Source of the DNA: Mesorhizobium plurifarium
Lineage (GTDB): Bacteria; Pseudomonadota; Alphaproteobacteria; Rhizobiales; Rhizobiaceae
Reading direction: 5' to 3'
NCBI GenBank assembly: GCA_000824785.1
Contig: CCNB01000011.1
Span: 54,727-118,726, forward strand
Length of the DNA: 64,000 bases
Under the pieces are notes generated by a model. The model saw only the letters and a list, made by a program, of their open reading frames with translations, had not been told where the DNA came from and ran no database searches. Below, piece after piece: positions 33,375 through 42,354 of this stretch; the stretch's first letter is position 1, and every line of letters begins with the position of its first letter. The translations under genes were made by a program, and so were the position numbers.

Positions 33375-33952
33375 CAACCAGAGCCGTCGCCGGAGATACT
33401 GTAGGTGCTAAGGTCACCGCACACGCTGCCGTCGGCCATCAGATCATAAGGGCAGTCACATTTGCCGACATAAGGAGTGCGCACCGGGTCACCTTTCACG
33501 CTTTTGAGCTTTGACTCCTTGGGGGCCTGCAAAGGCTTTCTGACTGATAGGTCAGAAGGCAGCGGCTTGACGGCGGTCAGGTAGTCTCCCTGGATCCAGC
33601 CAACGTGGGCGGAGACCGTAACGTTGTACCAGCCGTTCTGCCAGTTGTTGGTCTGAATGAGCTCGCCCGCGTCAAGCGTCTGCAGCGTCGAAGCGGATGG
33701 GTCAGGTGCCGCGCGAACGCGAACCTTCGTGGTTGTATAGAGCCACTTGACCGTTGCTCGATTGATGTCCGGCGACTTGTAGGCGATGGACGTATTCGAC
33801 GGCTGGATTGAAACCGAATTCGTCGCCGGAGTAGATGAAGGTGCCGAGACGGATGAGGACGGCGGCTTTGTCGCAAGTTTGGCTGGGGAGAGCCACCAGC
33901 CAACTGCGCAAACCACAGCAATCGCCCAGCCAATCTTTTCTTGGCGCTCCAT
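33362..33952 (-). CDS. Membrane-anchored SH3b-domain protein
   Basis: The 196-residue protein starts MERQEKIGWAIAVVCAVGWW, a short N-terminal anchor, followed by a Ser/Pro-rich linker. An SH3b domain comes next (KVRVRAAPDPSASTLQTLDA, WYNVTVSAHVGWIQGDYL), then a Cys-bearing C-terminus (KCDCPYDLMADGSVCGD). The last part, CPYDLMADGSVCG, resembles short Cys-rich tails of phage and rhizobial secreted proteins. GGAGAGGG precedes the ATG at 33952. It converges with the DUF4236-SH3b gene. Cell-wall association is likely; its role is unknown. Confidence 0.75.
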   Translation of the reverse strand: MERQEKIGWAIAVVCAVGWWLSPAKLATKPPSSSVSAPSSTPATNSVSIQPSNTSIAYKSPDINRATVKWLYTTTKVRVRAAPDPSASTLQTLDAGELIQTNNWQNGWYNVTVSAHVGWIQGDYLTAVKPLPSDLSVRKPLQAPKESKLKSVKGDPVRTPYVGKCDCPYDLMADGSVCGDLSTYSISGDGSGCYWE

Positions 33953-34187
33953 AACCCTCTCCAGGGCGATACAAAGCAGATCAATGGAGGAAAGTCGAAT
34001 CAGTTTGAAGATTCGTATTGGCAAGTGATTTGACAGCAGAAACGGCGACTCTATAGAACGTAGCCGGGCGACCAAAACGGGGAGATAGGCGTGGGGAGCC
34101 GCGCCGATCATTCCCATTGTGAAGCAATGAGACGCGACCAGGGCGGGACTGCCGTGGGGCCTGCGTCTGAGTTTAGGGGGGTAAGCC

Positions 34188-34856
34188 GTGTCAAATCCTT
34201 TTGATCAGGTCCCGTTCGGGGCTGCGGAGTTCGCGGATAATCCCGAGCCCCGGTGTCCTTGCCTGCTGTTGCTCGATACTTCGGGGTCCATGCAGGGTCG
34301 GCCGATCGACGCGCTTAATCAGGGACTCATTGCGTTCAAGGACGAGCTTGCGACCGACAGTTTGGCCATGAAGCGCGTCGAAGTGGCGATCGTGACTTTC
34401 GGACCGGTGAACACAGTGGCCGAATTCCAGACCGCTGACTTGTTCACGCCGACAAGGCTGTCAACAACGGGCGACACTCCGATGGGCGCGGCAATCGAGC
34501 ATGGCTTGGAAATGCTCCGGCGCCGCAAGGACGAATACAAGGCCAACGGCATCTCCTATTACCGTCCTTGGGTGTTCCTGATCACGGACGGAGCGCCGAC
34601 CGATAGCGTGGTGGCGGCCGAACAGGCAATCAAAGCGGGCGAGGCGGCAAAAGCCTTTTCGTTCTTCGCCGTCGGCGTTGAAGGCGCCAACATGGAAATC
34701 CTCGCGAAGCTATCGACACGGCAACCGTTGAAGCTGGATGGGCTCAAGTTTCGCGAGTTGTTTTCCTGGCTCTCGGCCTCGCTGTCGGGCGTATCTCAGT
34801 CGCAAGTTGGGCAGACAGTCGCGCTACAGTCGCCGGCGGGCTGGGCGGAGGTTTGA
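34188..34856 (+). CDS. TerY-like VWA-domain protein
   Basis: The 222-residue protein is a single von Willebrand factor A domain with an intact MIDAS: DTSGSM (~30-35), the Thr in TTGDTPMG (~98) and the Asp in ITDGAPTD (~130). It matches the TerY group of cytosolic VWA proteins. The start is a GTG behind GGGGGG. It overlaps the PP2C gene by one base (TGATG). VWA, PP2C phosphatase and kinase genes in this order form the TerY-P triad that Anantharaman, Iyer and Aravind described; a TerY-P locus was also among systems reported to have anti-phage activity. Confidence 0.88.
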   Translation: MSNPFDQVPFGAAEFADNPEPRCPCLLLLDTSGSMQGRPIDALNQGLIAFKDELATDSLAMKRVEVAIVTFGPVNTVAEFQTADLFTPTRLSTTGDTPMGAAIEHGLEMLRRRKDEYKANGISYYRPWVFLITDGAPTDSVVAAEQAIKAGEAAKAFSFFAVGVEGANMEILAKLSTRQPLKLDGLKFRELFSWLSASLSGVSQSQVGQTVALQSPAGWAEV

Positions 34857-35653
34857 TGTCGTGGCGGATTGCGTTGGCGAGCGCAATCGGCACCTCGCAT
34901 ATCTCGGTCGGTAAGCCCTGCCAGGACAATGCCGCCCATTCGTTGCTGGACGGCTCTGAAGGCCAGGTTCTGACGGCGGTCGTGTGCGATGGTGCTGGCA
35001 GCGCTGCCTATTCAGAAGTTGGGTCTTGGCTTGCAAGTCAGACGCTGCTCGAACTCGTGTTCGTCCATTTTGCTGAACAGGGAACCCTAAGAGAGATCGA
35101 CCGGGAAAAGGTCCTCGGCTGGGTCACCGAAATAGCGGAACGGATCACGGCGCATGCCGATGGTCTTGATCATTCGGCGAGGGACTATGCCTGTACGCTG
35201 CTTGCCGCCATCCTCGGACCGGATAGCGCCGTGTTCCTGCAGATCGGAGACGGTGCAATTGTCGTCTCCCACGGCCAGGATGACGGATGGTCCTATGTTT
35301 TCTGGCCGCAGCACGGCGCATACGCTAACACCACCAACTTCGTGACGTCGCCAGACCTGTCTGACCTGCTGGAGTTCGAGTTCGCGCCGCGGCGTATCGA
35401 CGAGGTTGCCCTGTTCTCCGACGGCATTGAGAACTTGGTGCTGCACCAGGCCTCACGTAGCGTCCATCAGCCGTTCTTCGACGCTATGTTCCCGGCAGTC
35501 AGGCAGTCCCGGTCCTGTGGCGAAGACCTGCAACTATCCAGCGGGCTGAAAGCCTATTTATCGTCGCCGACGATTTGCGAACGTACGGACGACGACAAGT
35601 CTTTGATACTAGCTACGCGGTCGACGTCTGAAGGTGTGGGGGCGCCCCAATGA
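34856..35653 (+). CDS. PP2C-family serine/threonine phosphatase
   Basis: The 265-residue protein has the PP2C metal-binding motifs: SVGKPCQDNAAH near the start, VVCDGAGSAAYSEVGSW (~43), LQIGDGAIVV (~130), LFSDGIENL (~190) and a late DDDKSLILA Asp motif. It should dephosphorylate Ser/Thr, most likely on the adjacent kinase or VWA protein. The ATG at 34856 shares a base with the VWA stop; its own stop overlaps the kinase ATG by 4 bp, so the triad is translationally coupled. It belongs to the PP2C_2 branch used in Ter-type systems. Confidence 0.9.
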   Translation: MSWRIALASAIGTSHISVGKPCQDNAAHSLLDGSEGQVLTAVVCDGAGSAAYSEVGSWLASQTLLELVFVHFAEQGTLREIDREKVLGWVTEIAERITAHADGLDHSARDYACTLLAAILGPDSAVFLQIGDGAIVVSHGQDDGWSYVFWPQHGAYANTTNFVTSPDLSDLLEFEFAPRRIDEVALFSDGIENLVLHQASRSVHQPFFDAMFPAVRQSRSCGEDLQLSSGLKAYLSSPTICERTDDDKSLILATRSTSEGVGAPQ

Positions 35654-37581
35654 CCTCACCGAAGCCCCTCGAGGTGTTCACTTTGCGAGGCGAGGTGATC
35701 AAGCTCGGGCCATTGGTAGGGCAAGGCGGTGAAGGCGCGGTCTATGAACTGGCCGCTCATCAGAACCACGTAGCGAAGGTTTATCACAAGCCGCTTGACC
35801 AGCAACGGATCGATAAGATCCGCGCAATGGCCAAAATCAAAACGGACTCGTTGGAGAAGCTGACGGCTTGGCCATCGGGGCTCATCTGCGCGAAGGACCA
35901 AAAACCGATCGGGCTGATCATGCCCAAGATCAGCGGGCGCAAGAGCATTCACCAGCTTTACAGTCCGAAGAGCCGACGCACTGACTTTCAGCGGGTTGAC
36001 TGGCGTTTCCTGGCGCGGGCCGCCGCCAACACGGCGCGAGCCTTTGCCGCTGTGCATGACAACGCATGCGTTATCGGTGACGTGAACCACGGCGGCATCC
36101 TCGTTGCTCAGGACGCGACTGTGCGTCTTATCGATTGCGACAGCTTCCAGGTCTCCTACCTGGGGCAGCAATACCTTTGCGAGGTCGGGATCGAAACATT
36201 CACCCCGCCCGAACTTCAAAACAGACCGTTCGCCGGGATTGTAAGAACCCCGAACCACGATAATTTCGGGTTGGCTGTTCTGACCTTCCTGCTCCTCTTC
36301 ATGGGCAGACACCCATTCGCGGGTCGCTATAACGGCCCGGAAGACATGCCGATCCCCAAGGCCATCGAGCAATATCGGTTTCCATACGGAATGAACGCTG
36401 CTTCGGCTGGGATGTCTCGTCCACCAAGTACTCCAGAGCTGTCGGTCGTTGGCCCCAAGCTTGCGGGAATGTTCGAACGTGCGTTTTCGAGACAGGGGAC
36501 AAACGCGGGGCGGCCCGTCGCACGCGATTGGATTGCCGCTTTGGCAGAGTTTGAAGCCAACCTCAAGCAATGTTCAGCAAACTCCAGCCACTGGTCCCTT
36601 GGCGGCTCACCTTGCCCTTGGTGCAAGATGGAGGGATCGACTGGCGTACCTTTGTTCTCGACCTCGGTACCGGCTGGCGGGGCCACTCTTTTCGACATTG
36701 TCGGCTTTCAGCGGCAGGTAGATGCTGTGGCGCATCCTGGCCCGGCGCCGGACATTCCTCAGAAGGCCGTTTCAGCTACGCCCGATGCACAAAAACTGAA
36801 GGGCCACGCTACCAGAGCCAAGGTGATCGCGGGGGTTGCCGCAGCAGTCCTGGTCGTCAGTGGAATAGCTTTGGGAGGGCAGATTTGGTTCTTTGGGGGC
36901 GCCGTTGGAGTATTCCTGATCCTGAAAGGCGCGTTGGGCAAGGATAAAGAAGCAGGAGAGATCCGGCGCTCGGCAACAGAGGCCGCAGCCCAATGGGATA
37001 AGGCTCACGCAACTTGGCTCGAGCGAGCAGGGGCGGGAGCATTCGAAAAGCAGAAAGCGCGGATCGCGTCGCTGCGGCAGGAGTGGGACGCTCTTCCGTC
37101 GAAGCGGACCGCAAAACTTTCCGAACTGGAGCGCAACCGGCGGAAGGCTCAAATGGACCGCTACCTAGACAATTTCGAAATCGCGCACGCGAAGATCGAA
37201 GGTGTCGGCCAAGGCAAAAAGCAAATCTTGGAGTCCTACGGGATCGAGACGGCCCTCGACGTCGAGTGGAACAAACTGATGAACGTTCCGGGATTTGGTC
37301 CCAAGACTTCACACAAGATCGTTAGCTGGCGCACAGGGTTGGAGCGCCGATTTGTCTTCGACCCCAAAAAGGCGATCGACCCACGCGATATCGCTCAAAT
37401 CGACCAAGCCATAATGGCAGAACAAAAGCGGCTCCAAGGAGCCTTGATCACTGCGCTAGAGCAACTGAAGCAGATCAAGGCTCAGGTTATCGCGGTCCGG
37501 GAGCAGACCCTTGCCGAGATGGAGAGGCTGCGCTTAGCCGCAGATCAGGCCGCAGCCAACGCGGCGGTAGTGTCAACCTAA
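35650..37581 (+). CDS. Serine/threonine kinase-like protein with membrane spans and HhH domain
   Basis: The 643-residue protein starts with a kinase fold (~15-290): Gly-rich GQGGEGAVYEL, Lys in HVAKVYHK, the catalytic-loop equivalent IGDVNHGGILV and DFG-like LIDCDSFQV. CPWC (~321) may bind zinc. Two membrane helices (~391-429), a coiled coil (~440-510) and a helix-hairpin-helix DNA-binding region (~517-560, NVPGFGPKTSHKI) follow. The HRD motif is altered (GDVNH), as in other Ter-linked kinases. The combination suggests a membrane-bound switch that senses or acts on DNA. It is the third gene of the TerY-P-type triad. Confidence 0.87.
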   Translation: MTSPKPLEVFTLRGEVIKLGPLVGQGGEGAVYELAAHQNHVAKVYHKPLDQQRIDKIRAMAKIKTDSLEKLTAWPSGLICAKDQKPIGLIMPKISGRKSIHQLYSPKSRRTDFQRVDWRFLARAAANTARAFAAVHDNACVIGDVNHGGILVAQDATVRLIDCDSFQVSYLGQQYLCEVGIETFTPPELQNRPFAGIVRTPNHDNFGLAVLTFLLLFMGRHPFAGRYNGPEDMPIPKAIEQYRFPYGMNAASAGMSRPPSTPELSVVGPKLAGMFERAFSRQGTNAGRPVARDWIAALAEFEANLKQCSANSSHWSLGGSPCPWCKMEGSTGVPLFSTSVPAGGATLFDIVGFQRQVDAVAHPGPAPDIPQKAVSATPDAQKLKGHATRAKVIAGVAAAVLVVSGIALGGQIWFFGGAVGVFLILKGALGKDKEAGEIRRSATEAAAQWDKAHATWLERAGAGAFEKQKARIASLRQEWDALPSKRTAKLSELERNRRKAQMDRYLDNFEIAHAKIEGVGQGKKQILESYGIETALDVEWNKLMNVPGFGPKTSHKIVSWRTGLERRFVFDPKKAIDPRDIAQIDQAIMAEQKRLQGALITALEQLKQIKAQVIAVREQTLAEMERLRLAADQAAANAAVVST

Positions 37582-37659
37582 CTCGGCCGACTGCGACAGC
37601 CCGCTTGAACTCCGCAGCGCTGCCGATAATCTGGACGTGTTCGATCATTGGGGGTTGGT

Positions 37660-37896
37660 GTGGGTGATTTTATCGGTTCCGTCGTGCCGCTCGCCGTGTT
37701 CTTCGGCGGAGCTCAGGTCGTGAACGTCTGCGAGTTCGGGAGCCGCTACCCTCTGTCGGCAGTTTTTGTAGCCGTCTGCTTTTACGCGCTCTACCGCAGC
37801 ATGCTCCAGATAGCGCTTCAGCTAAACGAGGCCAACAAGCGCCTGTGGTATCTGGCAAACCCCGGCCGCCCAGGCGAAGACAACCCGTTTCAGTGA
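37660..37896 (+). CDS. Small membrane protein after the TerY-P-type triad
   Basis: The ~78-residue product has two likely membrane helices (FIGSVVPLAVFFGGAQVV; YPLSAVFVAVCFYALY) and a short polar tail (WYLANPGRPGEDNPF). GTG at 37660 lies behind GGGGGTTG; TTG 37648 is an alternative. It follows the kinase by 78 bp on the same strand and may be part of its operon. No family was recognised. Confidence 0.55.
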   Translation: MGDFIGSVVPLAVFFGGAQVVNVCEFGSRYPLSAVFVAVCFYALYRSMLQIALQLNEANKRLWYLANPGRPGEDNPFQ

Positions 37897-37909
37897 AGGC
37901 AACCCAGCA

Positions 37910-39925
37910 CTACTTCCCCGTGAGCGCCGGTACCGATCCCTGACGCGCCAGAACAGCCAGCACGGCGTTGGTCACCGGATCGGTGGCGCCGGCGGCCATC
38001 TGGTTTCCGAGATAAGCCTGTCCTGGTCGTGACATCAGTACGCTCCCCGCGACGCGCGGCATCGCCATACCTGCAATGGCACCCGGGATGCCGGCAACCG
38101 CGCCGCCGATCCCGGCGGACAGTGGAAGCCCAAGGTTGCGAATTGCGGATCGCGCCGCGGTGCCAGAGTTCGGAAGTTTGCTTAAGACGGCTTGTCCGGC
38201 CTTCGCCAGATCGGTGAAGTCGCTCGCCCCGGTGGCGAAGCCTTCTCGGCTTCCAGATGCCGCGGCAACACGCAATTGCGCCGGCGATATCAAACCAAGC
38301 CCAGATTCTTCGCCGCCGCCAGTGGCCGCGCGCTGCAGCACCTTCATGTTGCCGTACTGGCCGCGAAGTTCGGCCCACCGCGCAGCGTCGGCCGGGCTGA
38401 TCGATCGATCCATGGCGCCGTCGAGCGCATCACGAAGCCCGCGAAAAGCCGCCGCCAGGGTCGGATTTCCCGTCGAGGTGGAGGCCCGCGACAGATCGGA
38501 GCGGATGACCTGGTATTCCGCGCCCGGCAATTTCCCGCCGTTCGCCTGCAGCCGTGTCACGATGTCATTCGCCAAGCCGTCGATGATCGGCTTCTGTTGC
38601 GCCTCGAGCAGCTTGTCGTAGCGGTTCAGCGTGGCGCCGATCTCGTTGCCGAGCCGCGGATCCGCCGTGAGCGTGTTGCGGTTCGAAATCGCCTCGAATT
38701 CCTGGCCGAGCGAATCCCGCAGCGCCAGCATGTTATCAGGCGTCGCCCGGCCGCTGCCGCCGGCCTTGCGCATGGCCGCGTCGGTGAATGCTTCGGCCGT
38801 TTGCTCGGCCGCATTGGCGGCTTTCTGCCCGCCGAGTTCGCTTTCGGCATAGCGAAGTGCGTTGCTGCCGGTTCGCTGGCCCGCCGTGACGGGCACGCCT
38901 TCTCGCGCCAGGACTTCGACGGCCGCTTCGCGCTCCGGGCTGGAGGCGAAAGGGCTGATGATGCGGCGGATAAGACCGCTGGCCGCCGACGTCACATAGG
39001 GCGCCGCGCCGCCTACAGCAGCGCCGATTGTGCCGCCGGTCAGCAGCCCACGAAGCCGGTCCATGAAATCGCCGTCGGCGTTGCCGGTGCCGTTCAGCGC
39101 GCCGAGAATAGCGCCGTCAGCCGCGCCGCCGAGCGCGACACCGCCAAGACCGGCACCAGCCTTTGCCGCGTTCAGGCCGAAGCCTGCGCCGCCCGTCGCC
39201 GCGGCCTGCGCAAGGCCGCCGCCAACTTCACCGGCGATATATGACTTCGGGTTGTCGGCCCGTGCCTTACTGGCATCGCCACGCATCTCCGACAGCACTT
39301 GATCGCGGGGCACGCCGGAGAAGGCGCTGGCGAGATATGACGCCAGTTCGTCGCCAAAGCCGAAAGTTGTTGCGTTCGCTGCGCCCATCGCGGCCGAACC
39401 GGGGCCGCCGTATTTCTGGACCTCACCGGTCTTCGGGTCATAACCCTCGACGCCAGGCGGAACGTAGGTTGGAACGCCTTCTGGCTGGCCGAGACCTTGC
39501 TCGGCCTGGGGTTGCGATACGACGCTGAAGCCTGGCGGTAGATCGTCGGCGGCGACGGGCTGCGCTTGCGCGGCGTAATGCTGATCCTGCGCTTTGTGGA
39601 GCGCTTCCGCATACATGTCGGCGTGGGCCGGCGTGTCGAACTTGCCGAGATTCTGCCCGGTGCGGCCGTACAATTCCATAGCGGCCTGATCGCTCATGAT
39701 CTTGCCGTCAGGCGAGACGGTCGGCACCAGGATTTCTCCGTTGTCGTCACCAAACGACATCGACCGCACGGTGCTGTAGGAACCGTCGGGATTTTGGACG
39801 ATCGGACGCGCGTTCAGATCGATGTTGCCCTGAGACAACATACCGGGGAACGGGCCGATCGGGCTGGCCGGCGGTGCGTCGGGCGTAGAAACGACGCGGA
39901 AGCCGGGCGGGATATCGTCTGCCAT
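37910..39925 (-). CDS. Phage internal virion / DNA-ejection-like protein
   Basis: The 671-residue protein begins MADDIPPGFRVVSTPDAPP, with a second LPPGFSVVSQPQ copy at ~125, the layout of podovirus internal proteins. A hydrophobic Gly/Ala-rich stretch (~230-310, GGVALGGAADGAILGAL, GGTIGAAVGGAAP) may insert into host membranes. Long helices follow, with a second small hydrophobic Gly-rich region near the end (LPLSAGIGGAVAGIPGAIAG). Such proteins are carried in the capsid and help DNA cross the envelope. The ATG at 39925 shares a base with the stop of the upstream virion gene. It is intact but lacks head-gene partners. Confidence 0.75.
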   Translation of the reverse strand: MADDIPPGFRVVSTPDAPPASPIGPFPGMLSQGNIDLNARPIVQNPDGSYSTVRSMSFGDDNGEILVPTVSPDGKIMSDQAAMELYGRTGQNLGKFDTPAHADMYAEALHKAQDQHYAAQAQPVAADDLPPGFSVVSQPQAEQGLGQPEGVPTYVPPGVEGYDPKTGEVQKYGGPGSAAMGAANATTFGFGDELASYLASAFSGVPRDQVLSEMRGDASKARADNPKSYIAGEVGGGLAQAAATGGAGFGLNAAKAGAGLGGVALGGAADGAILGALNGTGNADGDFMDRLRGLLTGGTIGAAVGGAAPYVTSAASGLIRRIISPFASSPEREAAVEVLAREGVPVTAGQRTGSNALRYAESELGGQKAANAAEQTAEAFTDAAMRKAGGSGRATPDNMLALRDSLGQEFEAISNRNTLTADPRLGNEIGATLNRYDKLLEAQQKPIIDGLANDIVTRLQANGGKLPGAEYQVIRSDLSRASTSTGNPTLAAAFRGLRDALDGAMDRSISPADAARWAELRGQYGNMKVLQRAATGGGEESGLGLISPAQLRVAAASGSREGFATGASDFTDLAKAGQAVLSKLPNSGTAARSAIRNLGLPLSAGIGGAVAGIPGAIAGMAMPRVAGSVLMSRPGQAYLGNQMAAGATDPVTNAVLAVLARQGSVPALTGK

Positions 39926-41304
39926 CACATCGGCTCCCATTTGCCGCCGCGGCGGATCATCTTGGCGCCGGCCGAGTTCTGAATGACCGTGCCTTCAGCG
40001 AGGCCGCCGCTAGCCGCCGGAGCGGTCTTCCCGCCGACTAGTTGGCCCGTTTTGAGATCGTAACGCGGACCGTTGCCGGGGCCGTCGATGATGTCGCGAT
40101 AGATATTCGACACGCGCTTCAGATTGTACTGAAGCTGCTCGCGGTTCTGCGACGTGTTCAGGTTGCCAATCGCAGCCTGCAGCATCTGGTTCTCGGCATC
40201 GGAAACAGCACCAAGCGCCCCACCCGTCGGAGACGCTTCGCGCATCGCCTGGAGCTTGTCGAAGCCGGCGTTCGCCTTGACGGTCTGAATCAGCGCATCG
40301 GTGTTGAATGCCGGTGTGCTCGGCACCCTGCCCGAGATCGCAGCTCCCAAACCCGTGGTCAGCGCCGGGCTCGCATCGATATTGGCCAACGCACGCTCGA
40401 TATCATCGACAACGATGTTGGCCGACGCATTGCGCGTGTTGGTCTTCGTCGCGACCTGCGCGGCGTCTTCCTTCGCCTTCTGGTCCACCGGGCCGCCAGG
40501 AATGGCGACCATTCCCGTGACGTTCCCCTGCGCATCGCGCGTGACCATCATGCCCTGCGGGATCGTGCCGATGTCGTTGTTGCCGCCGACATTGATCGTC
40601 TGGCCCTTCGTCTCGACGGGCTGTTTGCCGAGCGCGTCAAGCCGCGTAACGTTGCGCGGGCCATCGGGAGTAACGATGGCCTCGATTGGCGTGTTGCCGA
40701 ATGCAGCGGCCTCCTGCACGTTCTGCGGCAGGCTTTGGAGGATCGCTCCCTTGATCTCGGCGTCCGAGCGCGGCTTCTCTCGGCCCTGCTCGGCCGGCAG
40801 TTCGCGCGTGACGCCGAAACGTCCGGCGACGTCCTGCGGAATTGCAGGGCGGATTTCACCCTCGCCGACCGGCTTATAGAGATCAGCGAGGCCGTTGATC
40901 TGGCCTATCTCGAGCGCGCGGGCGTTGTCGGCGGCGTTCGTCTGGATTGCGCGCGCATTGTCGGCTGCGTTGTTGGCGCGCGACGTGACAGCCTGAGTGT
41001 CATAGCCGTAACGCTGCGTCGCGTTGTTAGCGTCCTGCGCGTAGAACGACTGTGTCGGAGTGATGCCGCCCGTTCCGAGCAGATACGCGTCGGCTCGCTG
41101 GCGGAAATCGGGCGCTGTCTGATTGGTTGGGTTCGTCAGATAGCTGAACTGCTCGGCCAATCGCGACGCCTCAGCTTTCTTGGCGTTCGCGGCTGCCCAA
41201 CCGGCGGCGTCCGCGCCGCTCGGCGGTTCGAACAACGACATCAGGTTCGCCGCCGCTTGGGAAAACTGGGGCGAGTTAAAATATGGGCTGGCCTTGAACG
41301 CCAA
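39925..41304 (-). CDS. Phage internal virion-like protein
   Basis: The 459-residue protein starts MAFKASPYFNSPQFSQAAAN, typical of proteins next to the ejection protein in podovirus-like rhizobial prophages. It is rich in Ala/Gln/Asn, with a helical N-terminal half (NNAADNARAIQTNAADNARA is a short internal repeat) and a C-terminal SGGLAEGTVIQNSAGAKMI motif ending in GGKWEPM, seen in several phage structural proteins. It overlaps the next gene by one base. A precise role is not known. Confidence 0.7.
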   Translation of the reverse strand: MAFKASPYFNSPQFSQAAANLMSLFEPPSGADAAGWAAANAKKAEASRLAEQFSYLTNPTNQTAPDFRQRADAYLLGTGGITPTQSFYAQDANNATQRYGYDTQAVTSRANNAADNARAIQTNAADNARALEIGQINGLADLYKPVGEGEIRPAIPQDVAGRFGVTRELPAEQGREKPRSDAEIKGAILQSLPQNVQEAAAFGNTPIEAIVTPDGPRNVTRLDALGKQPVETKGQTINVGGNNDIGTIPQGMMVTRDAQGNVTGMVAIPGGPVDQKAKEDAAQVATKTNTRNASANIVVDDIERALANIDASPALTTGLGAAISGRVPSTPAFNTDALIQTVKANAGFDKLQAMREASPTGGALGAVSDAENQMLQAAIGNLNTSQNREQLQYNLKRVSNIYRDIIDGPGNGPRYDLKTGQLVGGKTAPAASGGLAEGTVIQNSAGAKMIRRGGKWEPM

Positions 41305-41319
41305 TTCTGCCTCCTACGC

Positions 41320-41802
41320 TCAATGAACCGCAGTGGGCGGCGCTACGAAATCAGGCGCCGCGGACCGTTCGAGAAATGCTTCGAAGATTTCATGACCGGC
41401 TAGCATCAGTTGCCTCCGATGGAACGCGATCGTCAGTTCGGCCACGAAAATGGCCACGTGGCTTATTCGGGCGGTCCGAATCGAAGGTGCCAGCGGGGTC
41501 AGAAGATCGTTCGTCCGACCCAGGCCCCAATATACCCGCTCTGGCGACATTGCTCCGTCGTTCGCCAGGATGGGGCAGGCGCCGGCCGTCAGTTGCGAGA
41601 GCTTCGGCAGCAGTGCAGGAAACTCGCTCGCCAGATCGGCGCTTTCACACGCGGCAAACAGAATCTCCCGGACGCCGGCTAGGGTGTGGAAGACTGCTTT
41701 GCCCGGCTCGGTAACCCTGGCCAGATATTGCGCGGCCTGTTCCAGTCGAGAGCGGGTAGCGTCGAGTGACGAAGGGACGGTTGGTAGGGTTGGCTCCGGC
41801 AT
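41320..41802 (-). CDS. Phage-module hypothetical protein
   Basis: The 160-residue helical protein (DATRSRLEQAAQYLARVTEP, ACESADLASEFPALLPKLSQ, ARISHVAIFVAELTIAFHRR) lies 15 bp upstream of the internal virion gene on the same strand and is probably co-transcribed. No membrane segment or known domain. In comparable phages this slot holds small virion or assembly proteins; that is only context. Confidence 0.55.
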   Translation of the reverse strand: MPEPTLPTVPSSLDATRSRLEQAAQYLARVTEPGKAVFHTLAGVREILFAACESADLASEFPALLPKLSQLTAGACPILANDGAMSPERVYWGLGRTNDLLTPLAPSIRTARISHVAIFVAELTIAFHRRQLMLAGHEIFEAFLERSAAPDFVAPPTAVH

Positions 41803-42354
41803 CGCTTCATTCCGAGCATCTCACCAGCCGCGCAAGCGCGCTTCTCAAAACAATGTAGGCTGATGTGTCGGTTGAACTTTTGCAGACTGGCGCCTGCGGC
41901 GATGCTGATGCCCGAGTTCAGCGGGGTTCCGGCGGAATTATGATAGTCGATTTGGCTTGTTTCGCCTAACAGTTTTTTGCAGCCTATGAGCGTTAGACTT
42001 TCGAGCCGAATAGTGCGGCCGGCAATGCATTTCTGACGAAGGGGATTTGCTGGCGTTTGACAGACAGAATGTCCGAAATTTCGGGAGAACCGCAAATTGT
42101 TGCGCCGGTCGGCCGGGCATTCGGCCGATGCGATGGGGGTGTACGCCGGGGTGGCGGCCCGGCCTAGGACCCAGGACGAGCCACCCGTCGGCGCCGCCGA
42201 CCCAGCCGCCTTGACCGCATCAACTGCCTAGCTCGTTGCGACCGCAATGTGCCCTGTCCACAAAAGTACACATTCTGGACACCGCCCCATTGACCGTACA
42301 CCTAGCGTCCAATAACCATGCGTCCATAAAGTCTTGGAGGAAAGGGTACGCGGA
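41803..42354. other. Intergenic gap between virion genes and resolvase
   Basis: About 550 bp with no supported gene. A segment at ~41890-41950 resembles ~15790-15855, ahead of the tail-fibre gene. Large terminase, portal and capsid genes would be expected to the right of here in an intact phage and are absent. Confidence 0.5.
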
